From Acanthornis magna (taxonomy: Eukaryota; Chordata; Aves; Passeriformes; Acanthizidae): 64,000 nt of DNA. Every line of letters begins with the position of its first letter. The stretch's first letter is position 1. This document shows positions 1-11,030 of the stretch, one piece after another. Both the position numbers and the translations under genes were made by a program. The notes beneath the pieces are model-generated. The model was not told where the DNA came from. It saw only the letters and a program-made list of their open reading frames with translations, and made no database searches. The stretch is taken from NCBI GenBank assembly GCA_036785705.1, contig JAWUZG010000029.1:11113501-11177500 (forward strand), read 5' to 3'.

Positions 1-3000
1 TGTAGCACAGGACTCTGTTCTTTGCCCTTTGTGGGACTTGGAGACTTTCCATGGTTTAATATGAAAAAGGGCTGTTACTGAAGGCGGGTACTCATCCAGT
101 TTGCTTTGAAGATGTGGCAGCAGAGTGTGTGTTTGTCTCCTTCAAGGGTGTGTCCCACAGCTGCCGGATGCCTTCACTTTCATGGATTTCCCCTTGCAAC
201 AGTTTGTGATTATACGCACCCAATTAACGCCATCTCTGACACACACCCTGCAGGCAGCACAGACAGCATCAAAAAGGATCACAGTGAGGCACTTGGTACC
301 AGCCGAGGACTCAGAGGTTGGCTGTGCTCCGGAGCTTATTTGGAGCAGGGGTGCCAGATAAAGTGCATGGTCACATCCAAGTGTTTTTCTTTTTCTAAAT
401 TTATGACCTTAAAATAAATGTAATTTTCTTTGGGACCACAAGATCATTGCATCTCTGTATGATTTCATTGAGGGCAGAACTAAGGCTGCCTGGAGTATCT
501 TGTTTGTGTTTCCATAGCTAGTAAAATGGCTTAATTTTATAAGTAACTTGTGCTACAGTCTTGTGGGATTATTTCTGTCTGACTGTAATGTTCTGATGGT
601 TCTGATGGTTTTGAAGTTTCTAATATGTTTTTACTTCATTTACGCAAATGCTTTGTTCTTGGTAAAGAGTCACTATACCTTGGAAGACCCAGAGTATCCA
701 TTGGCGTAATTCCAAAGTTTTACTAAAATGTATTTTTCTGTTGTTTGAACAGTCCAGTCAGATTAGAGTACAGATAAGCTTGTGCATACATGCAGTTAGT
801 GTCACCAAATCTCTTTATCAGATTCAGAGGAAGAATGATGAGAAGGCAGAATCTGGGGAAGCAGAGAACATTTTTTGAAATGTATCACTGGACAGGATTA
901 AAAAAAAAAAAGCTCTGGGCATACCAAAGCTTTTTGAAAGGGAAAAGGATTAGTATAGCGCACAAGAATCAGTTTTTCAATTTACCCAGTAAATCATCCT
1001 GTAATAGCCCTTTAACAAAACTGTAGCAATGGTAGATGTGAGAAATGTAATTAAGCGCAAGATGTGAACACCTTTTGATAAAAATACAGACCCAAAGTCA
1101 AAGCTTGGCCATGGGCCATTGGCAGGTCTCCCTCAGAGACAGTCCCCAGAGAATGGACATCTTTTGCTTCCATGTCCTTGCACAGAACTGCCCTTTCATT
1201 AGGAAATAAAAGAAGGTTTTATTTTTATTCACTAGGCTTGACAGCTGAGGAAATTGGTTTCTTTACTTGCATTTTTGATTTAACATTAATTAATTAAATT
1301 AACCATACAAATAATTAGAAATTGTAATTCATTAATAAAACTGCTGCAATCTGATGACTGCCCCTCAACTAAGCCTAAGGCTTGAATCCAGCATCTGTCA
1401 CCAGGATTAAACACTTAATGAAAATAAAAATTACACAAGCAATTAGGTATGCAATGAATCAGCAGATTGTTTGTGTTTTACAAGGCATGCTACCTTCTTC
1501 AGTGGATGCCTGTGCTGAACACTGTAGCAAATAGTGCTGATCCCAGCTGAAGGTCAGATGTTTCACTCTGGAGCCTGTCTGGATGTCCATGGCCATTTCA
1601 ATGCCAAGGATTAATGGTTAGTGTTGCTCACATGCATATAGGTGCTAAACTCTGCACTCTCAAAGAGCATGGCTGCCCTCCTGCAGACTGGGAACAGTGC
1701 CCTCCCTTCCTTAATCCCTCAGACTATGCCTAGGCTTTGCCAGGGTCTGTGCCAGCCCTGCCATGACCATGCTAACTATTAAAAAGCTTGAGTGACTGAT
1801 GGTGAGCCTGGAGATTTCCTGATCTTGTGTCTTTTTCTGGTGAACCTGAGGTAGCTGTAGGTTCATTGACTCAGTGCAAGAGGTGGCACACCTCTCCGAG
1901 TAATCGTAAAAAAAAAGTATTTATGCTCTAAAAAGCAGAGGAAGTACCTCAGATTTAGGGTCTTATAATTTAAGTCAAGGAAGTTGGTGATCATATAGCC
2001 AAGCTGATAGTGGCAAGCATCCCTAATACCATGGACATCAATAATAACTTAATCTGAGTGGAGAGCAGTGAAATGCGTTTCATAAAGGTGGCTAGCACAG
2101 AAACAAAAATGGTACCTTGATAATCAACTGTTTATGGAGGTTATATACAGATTTTCTTTGTAATAACAATTTGTTTCGGTAGCAAGCAAGCAAGCATCTA
2201 CTTCACTGTAAAACGAGACATGCACCTCTTAATTGCATGGGGTATATGGAGCAGTGCCTGCTGCAGGGATACTACAAAGAGATCACAAAGAGATGTTGTG
2301 GCCAAAGGAAACAGTGTGAAGTTATTTAGTGTGTCACATAAAAAGGTGACCCTTTGTGCTTATACAAGGTCTTTTATCAGCTGACAACATCAAACCATGC
2401 CAAGGATGTTGTGCTAATCTATTCCTTGCCTATCAGCTGTGATATGCATACAGCAACATCTGTTACTGGAAAAGATGTAAAGGGACCTACCGCAGAACTG
2501 AAGTGAAATAAAATTACATTGTCCCTAGAAAGTAAAGCTATTTCAAGTGAAAACAACTGGTCTATAAATACAAGCATGTTATATATTTGATCCAAAGCAA
2601 TTCTGTTTATTCACAGCACATATATTTCAGTAAATTAAGGACAGGTAACCTTTTTACATTAGCACTTGTGTTACTTATTTGTCACAGTGGTTTTTTAGGT
2701 AATTTCATATTGAGGGTCCACTGACAGTAAAATTATTAAAAACTCGTGAAAATGTCAAGCAGAACTGTCAGGTTTAACCGTGTGAATGGTCACTGAAGTA
2801 TCTGATGATTTTGGCAAGGGGAAATACTCCTCTTTAAGGGCCACTGTTGGATATATATAGGAACAGGCTTGTCTGTGTTCAGGGGATCACTAATCCTTTC
2901 TCCTAGTTTTGAATAAGGGGTTCTCAATTACGCTAGAGCATTGTATGCACATTAGGGCTCCACTTTGACTGAGGTGCTTGCACCTTTTCCAAGCTATTAC

Positions 3001-4225
3001 CTCTTCTGCTGTGGAGAAAGTTTCTAGGAAATTAAGCCTATATCCATACTTTTCCTAGAGGCAATTCAAATTATGATCCACAGGAAGAACAATTAATGTG
3101 AAGAGCTCATTTTTCATTTCAGCCTTTCATCTTTCTGGAGGATTTGTTCCTCTTGCAAATGTTGCCTTGTTGTCTCAGGAACAGGAAAGCCCCTGAACAC
3201 GTAGAGAGCAGGGGGGCCTTGACCATTGACACCCAAGGTTCAAGCACAGAGCACCTTCAGTGGAAAGCAGAGGAACTGAGGGCATGATTTTCAGAGTATG
3301 GCTTCCCTGTACCTTGTCCTCACCTTTTAACAATTCTGCTCAGAGCAGTAAATACTCATAATTTCTGAATTCACATTGCTACACATGCAGAGACATCTAA
3401 GCATTTGCAAATGCAAAAATCACCAACTGCAAATCTGCTGGCTCTTGCCAGTTATATTTTAGGACTGTGCCAAATGGGTACATGTTCTGAATGAGCTAAC
3501 TTGAAATACAGTGGTGACATCCACAGCAGCAGTTTCACGTAGAGCCATGTTAGCAGCTTTGCTCTCTGTCATTGTGGTGATTCCACGTAAGAATGCAATG
3601 GAAGAAGAGACTGGGCGGTATGAACAAGTGCTTGGGGGATTTCCTAGCATGAAGCTGCTCAGTTATGCTGCATCACCCCTGTTCCTTTGGAGCATCTTAA
3701 AGTCTGGCTCTCAGTGGTGATGCTGCTGAGAAAACAGGCATGTAGCTATTTTGGGGCCTTCAAAGCAAGAAGAGTCTGGAGGTAACCTGGAGAGAGGCAC
3801 ATGTGCTCATTACCTACAGAAGTCACACACTTAACACTACTGCTATTATTGTTGGTAAAATTATTAAATTATTACTTTCTAGGAAATAAAAAAAGAAGTT
3901 TTTATCTTATGTTGACAAAAAATCATTGCAAAAATGGAGTTTGCCTTCTCCCATTGTGGTCCTCTCTGCCTGCCTTTTCTTGGGTCTTCTCAGCTCCCTG
4001 GTTCTATGTGGTTCCATGGTGCTCTGGAGACTTCTCTGAATTGAGCAACACACCAAAAAAAAGAGATGAGCCCTTGGGTTGTAACCACATGTAACTTTCT
4101 TGCGATTTAGCACAAGTTGCTTTGGCAGTGAATGCCATGTAACTGGAAAGTAAACAACTCCAAACTTCAGGCAGATATCTGCCAAAGCATTCCTTTCTTA
4201 CTTGTTTTGGGGCTTTGTTCTGCAG
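1..4225 (+). other. BMPER: BMPER intron, 3' part (upstream of penultimate coding exon)
   Basis: This is non-coding sequence leading to the splice acceptor at 4224-4225. I looked for the von Willebrand D and early C8 segments of BMPER that should precede the 4226 exon and did not find them, so the preceding exon lies upstream of the window. The stretch is AT-rich unique sequence. It has a homeodomain-motif-rich block at about 1255-1480 and a short region near 3459-3720 open on both strands that I cannot identify. No clear CR1 copy is seen. The intron assignment is inference from the exon that follows. Confidence 0.75.
1255..1480. promoter_or_regulatory. Candidate conserved non-coding element, ATTA-rich (intronic)
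   Basis: The block has a high density of ATTA/TAAT homeodomain core motifs, including overlapping TTAATTAATTAA-type runs near 1285-1305 and further TAAT, ATTAG and GATTA cores up to 1480. A mixed-composition stretch at 1350-1410 lies between them. It sits inside a BMPER intron, where a developmental enhancer would be plausible. Only composition and motifs support this. AT-rich sequence gives such motifs by chance, so it is a candidate only. Confidence 0.2.
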
Positions 4226-4356
4226 GTCCTGTGTGACAGACATGTGTGAGTGTCCAGTCCATAAAAACTGCTACTGTGAGTCATTCCTGGCATACGCCCG
4301 AGCCTGTCAGAGGGAAGGGCTGAAAGTCCAGTGGGTGCCGGAGCAGAACTGTGCAG
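4226..4356 (+). CDS. BMPER: BMPER penultimate coding exon (end of C8-type cysteine-rich domain)
   Basis: This 131-nt internal exon is bounded by a pyrimidine-rich acceptor ending TTCTGCAG at 4218-4225 and a consensus donor GTAAGC starting at 4357. Codons begin at 4227, after one base carried over, and one base (4356) carries into the next exon. The 43 complete codons include seven cysteines spaced as in a C8 domain: [26 protein letters not shown] and a final QNCA. The AYA..C...G pattern is typical of the module that follows VWD domains in mucin/VWF-like proteins. Residues match my memory of vertebrate BMPER closely. BMPER is a secreted, matrix-associated BMP binder that can inhibit or promote BMP signalling. 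The reading frame is intact across the junction to 10420, which supports a functional gene. No ATG belongs here because the exon is internal. Confidence 0.95.
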
Positions 4357-4669
4357 GTAAGCATTTTGGGACTGCTTCTTTGTAAGCCGTTGGATGCCTA
4401 TCCTTTTAGACTACTATCCTTTGACTGGTGAAGAAGGAAAGTTACACAGGAATTCTATCAGCTTGGAAGTTCTTGGAACTTTTTCTTTTAGGATATGTAA
4501 ACTGTTGATTACAGAAAATGTTTAAACTCCTTTGACCTCCTGTCAAAACATAGTTATATTTCTGGAGACAATATGTGCATATTATTGTAGTAGATTCAAC
4601 AAGGAAAGAGGAGCAAATGTATTTAGTGGGAATGTTAAAATGCAAACCTGCATTAATTTTTTCATTGAG

Positions 4670-4900
4670 TCCATACTCCCTGTGTGATTAGGAGTGCATT
4701 AATTGCAAGTCATTGTGAGCAATTGTTTCCATGAAAAGTGGCGGCCTGTGGTTATGGTCACTTGAACTAAAATGTAATATTGCAGGTGAGTATTTAATCT
4801 GATTATGGTCTCCTTAATTTAGGACACTCTTTATTGGCATTGGTTTGCCTGGAAATGTATTCAGATTTATGTAAAGCAATTGACAGTAGTTGAAAGAAAC
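4670..4900. promoter_or_regulatory. Candidate intronic regulatory element
   Basis: Shortly after the splice donor lies a stretch with a RUNX-type motif TGTGGTTA at 4747-4754. Nearby are ATTAATTGCAAG, CAATTGTTTCC and several TTAAT cores. The mixed composition differs from the runs of T and A around it. This is motif reading only; no alignment is available. Confidence 0.15.
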
Positions 4901-6251
4901 AATAAACAATGTCAGGAGGATACTTAGTGCTGGTCAAAGAGCTGTTAGTTTGTGGTCCATTTTGGTGATTGTGTGTTGCTCAGGGTCTACTCTCTCAATT
5001 TCAATTTCCTTTTCTGTGGAAGGCATTTTAACAGGGATGGGTGAGTGACAGAGCAAATTATGTTAGATTGACTGCTCCCAAAAGGCTCATTTTTTTTTTC
5101 TTACGAAGGAACAGGACAATCCAAACAGGGAGTCACTAAGCAAAAACCCTATTCAAGGATGTGGTCTTAGACAGCACTAGTAATGTATATAATTTTAATC
5201 TATTGATCTGGTAGCAGATCTGTGCAGAACCCGAAGCAAGCATCCTGACTTTCTTTTTCTAAAGCACTTCAGACTGAGACCTCACTGTGGCAGATGCTGT
5301 AAAAAGAATAAAAACTCCTTGCTAACAGCCTCTGCCTTAAGGAGTTTATACAAGTGTTGACATATCACGACTTAACTAATTGAGGCTTCATTTCACAATT
5401 TTTTTCTGGCATCTTACCAAAGACAAGAAAATTTTCTGAGGCAAAAGCAGTCCTTTAGAGAACATTATAAAGGAATTTAAACACAGCCTCCATTAAAGCT
5501 AATGAAAGATGTTTTTAAATCGACATGAGTTTTTTAATCTCAGCACGGACTTCTAGAGGGAAATGGGAAATCTTGTTAAGCAGAAAATATAGATAAGCTG
5601 TATAAGGCTAAGTACCCTCAAAACACTTATTTAAGTATCCAATGTCAGATAAGTAGCACCATCTTCTATAGTAAATCCTACAGTAAACATTAAATTAAAG
5701 TGCATCCACTGCATTCCGTATGGTACCAGTGGTCATCATCAGGATTTCAATCTTTAACTTACTATTTTTTCTCTCCAAAACAAATAGTTGCAATTATTGT
5801 GTCTCGATTACAGATAAAAGTTTCTTGGTAGGAAACAACATATCTGTAATAAAACTTTAGCATTCTATGACTTTAATTTCCTGCTTGACATTTCATTGCT
5901 GGTGGGATACTTGCAAGAATGGTGTTCTGATGAAAATGGAGTATACAGTAAAGTCAGGTTTTAATTATACTTTTGTGTGTTTTAAAAACCAGATCTTGTG
6001 TGGTTGCCAGTTGCTCTACCCTGACTGCTGTAAGCTTAGCTCCTTTTTATAATCTTCAGGAAATTTGTGTTGTCTGGGGGACCAGCCAAACAGGAGGCTC
6101 AGGAGGCTGAATTGCATGTCCTGTTTGCTACAAGCTGTTCTTTCTGCCCCAGTGCAACAGCTTCTCCTTCTCTACATTCTTCTGCAGAATGCTGCTGCTC
6201 AAGGTTTGCTGTCCTATGAGGCTGGCTTACTAAGAGGATGTCAGCTGTCAT

Positions 6252-6570
6252 TTAACTGGAGGAGTGAAAAGTAGAAGAAAATGAGTAAGGAAAATGGTTA
6301 GGGTAGGAAAGAGTTGGTGAGATCGACAAGGGAACTGAAAAGGTGAGGAATAGGATATGGGTTGCCATCCAAAGTAGTGGGGAGTGAGACCTATTAGGAT
6401 GGGCATAGGAAAAAATATGATTTTTGAAGGAGAAATTAAGAAACCAGGAGAGCCAGCATGAGGGAAAGAAAAATAAGAAAAAGTGATACATGGAAGAGGG
6501 AAAATAAAGGATAGAAATGGAAGGAAGATGTTTGAAAAGGAAAGGAGAAAGAAAAAAGAGGTTTTTTTTA
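6252..6570 (+). repeat. Purine-rich, strand-asymmetric low-complexity block
   Basis: Over about 320 bases the + strand is dominated by A and G (GGAAAG, GAAGAAAA, GGAGAAAG and similar), with few C. The complementary strand therefore reads as an open frame of Ser, Phe, Leu and Pro codons at 6252-6608. That frame is an effect of composition, not a gene. Such polypurine tracts arise by microsatellite decay and can form triplex DNA. Confidence 0.55.
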
Positions 6571-9500
6571 CCCCAAGAAAGGCTAAATAAGCAGTTCATA
6601 AAGTACAATTAAGAAAACTGAAGTGGTAAAAGGCCTTGGGACATAGTAATTTAACACTGCATTTCTGAGGACACCAAGTGGAAGAAGACTCAAGGATGGC
6701 AGAAGGGAATAACTCCCTGCAATGGGCATGAAAACATACAAGAAAAAAAAAAGCGCTATAATATAGTGAGTACAAAGTGCACTGATGTGCTGACATGCTA
6801 CAGCAGTTTCATAAAATCTGAAAAATTTTCTTTTCTCAGTAATCAGTTGAAGTGGAGGAAGATGAGTGTATATTTGATTTTGTCTCTTCTCCTTTGGGTT
6901 CCTTCTCTGGTGTAGAATTTTCTGGCCAGTGTCGCTCTTTTTCCCTGCTATATGTTGCTTTCCTTTAACTGCTTTATTCCATGTGTATATGTATCAGGAG
7001 GGCTGTTCTGGCTTTTCAGTGGAAACTTACTGAAAACTGAAAGTTGAAAATATTCACATGAGTGTATCGTGGGAAGGTCAGAGCCCAGGTCCATTGCCTT
7101 TAACTACATTGGAAGGAGATGTGAATTGCAAGCATTATGAGTGACATTCCATTTGAAAGTCCTACAGAAGACCTCCGAACTGTTTAACACTGACAGAAAA
7201 AGCCAGAGGATTCATTGATGCTCAAATATTAGTTCAGAATTTTCTGTGGAATCAGATTTACTGGATAGTGTCAACCAAGGGAATCCTTCAGCAGTTATGT
7301 TACATATTTTGACTTTTGTGTTGGGGAATAAGAGTTCCTCCTAAATAATAACAGCCATATCTACAAAGACAGGCGCAGACAGATTAAAGCCTCCTCTGTG
7401 AAAATGCCAAAGTGGCTGGACTAAACCAGGTCTAGTCTGCAAACTGTAGCCTTATTAGGCAGGGTTTATTAGCTCAGGCACAGTGCTGTATTTATGTGAC
7501 TATATGGCTTCTGGACTGGAGCTGGCTATTATCCCGCCAGCTCAGAAAATGGTCTGAGGAAGCTCACATCCGTCATGCCAAACACATGTTCTAGAAGAAG
7601 AGTGGAAAAATCCTGTTGGGACTGGTAATGTTTCAAAATACAGTATTATTAGTAACTTTTGTATGTTGGGGTTGGGTTTTTGATATTTTTTTTTTTTTGC
7701 TAGTGTACTAAGGAAGTTATTAGTAACAGAGCTCAGTTCTTTAAGAAAGGAATTTGCCTTAAAAGACGGGTGCAAAGACACCACTTCTGTTTTCCATGTT
7801 TACATGGTAGTGAATCACTTCAGCAGTCCCTGGGAAACCTTCTGCAGAATGTCTTTATTTTTATATTTTAAACTGTTGATGAAGTGGAATGTTCTGGATC
7901 AATCACACCACATGTTAGCAACTGAATCACTCAACAATAAAAGCCATCCAGGGAACTTAAACAGCAGCCATTGTACTTTCCTGATTTTTCCCCTGACAGC
8001 ATGTTAATAATGCCATTATAGGCTGCCTACAGCAGAAAATAGTCATCATATCTTCTACGTGGCATCATCTGAAAGAAAAGGAGGTGTTTTGACATCCCAC
8101 ATCCATGTGTGGTAGGGCAGAGCTGGGGAGTACTTACAGATGCCATGGCTGCTGAGGGCAGGCTATAATATGTTCTCATTTACTCTGGGGCAGAGATGAG
8201 GAAGTGGAAAGGAGACCTTAGCCAACTTTCCTCAAACCCACCAGCTGAAGAACCAAACAGAGCTCAGGTGGAAGGAACAGGCCAGCTATTACTGCAGTAA
8301 AGCTTTTTGGGACAAAACCTGTGGAGCTTTAAAACTGAAGCTCGTATTCCTTTCTATATGGAAACCACATGTACTGAAGTCTAATGTTTGTTTTTGGTTG
8401 GTCAATTAGAGATCCTTCGAAAGGAAGCTCATTTTCAGAGAGGAAGGACAAAAGCTCCTAGTAAACAGCTCCCGTAAGATAATTCACGTTGTGTGTGGAC
8501 AATCACTAACCATCTTTGAACGTCTTGGTCTACTTTTCTAGACAGTCAATACATTGTTTGCAAAACTCCCGGGAGATCTGCACATTTTCGTTTCCCCTCT
8601 TACAGTGATTCAATCTCTATTCTTAACACACTGTGTAAGTGTAAAGTTTCTTGGGAATCTAACCTTTTATTCTATGCTTAATATTGCTTGCATGTTTTTC
8701 TCACATTCTAAATTTCCTGTTTAGTTTTTTTTTTAGTTTTTACTTTTGTTTGTGCCTTCTTTAGTATGCATGGAAGTTATCATGCAGAGCAAGATAGAAA
8801 CATGAAGTTGGAAAAATATTCTCAAAAGATCAATGCCTACAAACTGAATAAGCCTATCTTGAATATAACTGACATAGGTTTGTTTCCAACCTATTCTAAA
8901 ACAATGTTCAATTAAATATGTCTCACAGTTTCTAGGTAGGTTGCTCTTGGTGTTTCTTACATTTAAAGATAAGAAGTTGTGGTTTTTTTCTCCCCTGATA
9001 TTTAATATCCATTTAATATTCAGCAGATGATTCTCTGTAACTCCAAGATAGTTTTCCTCTGTACTATCAATTTTTTACAATTTTGTGTTTGTTTAATAAT
9101 ATCTGTGTCCTGAGAATTGTGTATGCATTCTTGCTATAATTCCTTCTTTAGACTGCTTTTCAGATATGTATAAATTCCATAAAATACACAAGAAGTAAAA
9201 CTTGCAAGAAACTGATGCTGTTTTGAAGATCCCTTAGTGGTGAAAAGGAACCCCTTAAATTTATGATGTCTTAGCAGTAAGACTTCCATCCTTTTTGATA
9301 CACTCATATATATTTAATCACTTTATTTCTGTCTGGTTTTTTCTTTATGAATAATGGCAGTGCTGTAATGACACTGTAGGCCAATTGTCACAACAAAACA
9401 GCATTTTCTGTCTATAACAAAGCTATTACCTAAAAAATCTTAACCTTCAATCTCTCTCAAAGTTGAAGAAACCTTCCTAATACAATTCCCTCTGTGAAAA

Positions 9501-9865
9501 TAGCACAAGATATTTCTGGATGCTTGAGAGTCCCTTACCATCTATGAACTATTTTATCAGTACTTGTTTTTGCTATCAGCACAGGTGTTAAAAAGAAAAA
9601 CAGACTTTTATTTGCCATTGAACCATGTAGTATTCTCCATACTAAAAAGGCAGGATATAAAATGTTGAGAGTTTAAGTATTGATCTGGAGGGGTTTTAGT
9701 GCTTTTAGCTGAGCCTTCAGTGGTCTTTTATGTTGAAAATGCATTGAACTGTCAGCTACATAAATTAATGAACAGATACTGGAATCATTAAGTACAAGAA
9801 TCCGCATTGTCAGTGTTCCCTTGGTAAAAGAGGACAAAACATGGACACAATTGATTTTTAAATTT

Positions 9866-9885
9866 TGTTTGTTTGTTTGTTTTAG
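9866..9885 (+). repeat. (TTTG)n microsatellite
   Basis: About five tandem TTTG units lie in the last BMPER intron, directly before a TTTTAG. Short and unremarkable. Confidence 0.8.
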
Positions 9886-10076
9886 AAATGGTGCTGTTGG
9901 ATTAACAGCATTGATGTGGTTTGCTGCAATATGAAATTTCGAAAGTATAATCTTAGGATCAGAAATTCTAATGTGGTGCATGACTGTCCTTTCTCTTCTT
10001 CTTTCTGTAGGAATGGAACTGATAATAGCTGTCTGTCCTTGTAAATGTTTCAGAAATCTTTGATAAAAGGCATTGT

Positions 10077-10095
10077 AATAAATAAATAAATAAAT
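10077..10095 (+). repeat. (AATA)n microsatellite
   Basis: Just under five tandem AATA units lie in the last BMPER intron. Short and unremarkable. Confidence 0.8.
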
Positions 10096-10358
10096 AGTGT
10101 TAATCCTTTAATATAAAACATAGATCTGCATATAGATAGAAACCTTGCCAAAGCTGTATGTACCATTAGCTGTGTTAAAATTCTCAAAAGGCTCAAGACT
10201 TCTGTGGAGTTGATAGCTTTTTGATAAGGAATTTTGTTGCTTTTATATTTATGATGTCATATAGTGGAATCTTTTTACAAGTAATTTTTTCCTCTAGATA
10301 ATGCTCATGCTAAAATGTGCTTTTTGATATTTGCGGTAGAAACTAAGCAAACAGATAA

Positions 10359-10601
<243 letters not shown>

Positions 10602-10803
10602 CATTTGTTCTCTTTCCATGGACACTAATGCGGGTGTCACTGACCCCTTCGATGCTCACAGCCAGTGAAGGACTCCAGCTGTTTGTGTGCAGATTCTGCA
10701 AGTAAATGTCTACTCACAGGGTGTAAATATGCTCCTGTGTGTGTCTTTGTGTGTCTCTAAGGACACATACATGGCACCTAGAAAGATATATAAATGAATA
10801 CTG

Positions 10804-10833
10804 TGTGTATGTGGACACACATGTCCATACACA
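10804..10833 (+). other. Potential stem-loop in BMPER 3' UTR
   Basis: TGTGTA (10804-10809) can pair with TACACA (10828-10833). TGGAC (10812-10816) can pair with GTCCA (10823-10827) around a six-base loop, with a two-base bulge between the stems. It may be a by-product of the TG/CA-rich composition. Confidence 0.4.
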
Positions 10834-10997
10834 AGTGCCCTAAACGTAAGTACAGCCCATATATTTATATATATGTCCACACACAAATATACATAATTTC
10901 TATATACCATAGAAGGATGAATTATAATATGTATATTTTTTGCTATAAAGTTTATGTATTATTATTTCTAGGACCTTGATCTGTAAGTCATTGTATA

Positions 10998-11003
10998 AAT
11001 AAA
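10998..11003 (+). terminator. BMPER: Polyadenylation signal AATAAA for BMPER
   Basis: A canonical AATAAA sits 397 bases after the stop codon. A GGTGTTTTT stretch follows at 11007-11015, fitting the U/GU-rich downstream element. No better signal is seen between the stop and this point. Confidence 0.6.
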
Positions 11004-11030
11004 CCAGGTGTTTTTAATATAATATAGTGG

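Larger units (their letters stand above)
10602..11030 (+). other. BMPER: BMPER 3' untranslated region (predicted)
   Basis: Following the TGA is about 400 bases of AT-rich sequence with TG/CA-rich runs (10733-10760) and a TATTTATATATATG stretch near 10860-10875. It ends at the first good polyadenylation signal. It includes a potential hairpin at 10804-10833. Its end is inferred from the AATAAA and a GU-rich stretch just after it. Longer alternative 3' UTRs using downstream signals are possible. Confidence 0.65.

Noticed and set aside
3241..3310. Stretch with GGCATGATTTTCAGAG as another reptilian palindromic repeat
   Set aside because: Only one short segment matches and no second arm is seen.
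6252..6608. 118-codon - frame rich in Ser, Phe and Leu, resembling a membrane protein
   Set aside because: It comes from the polypurine bias of the + strand.
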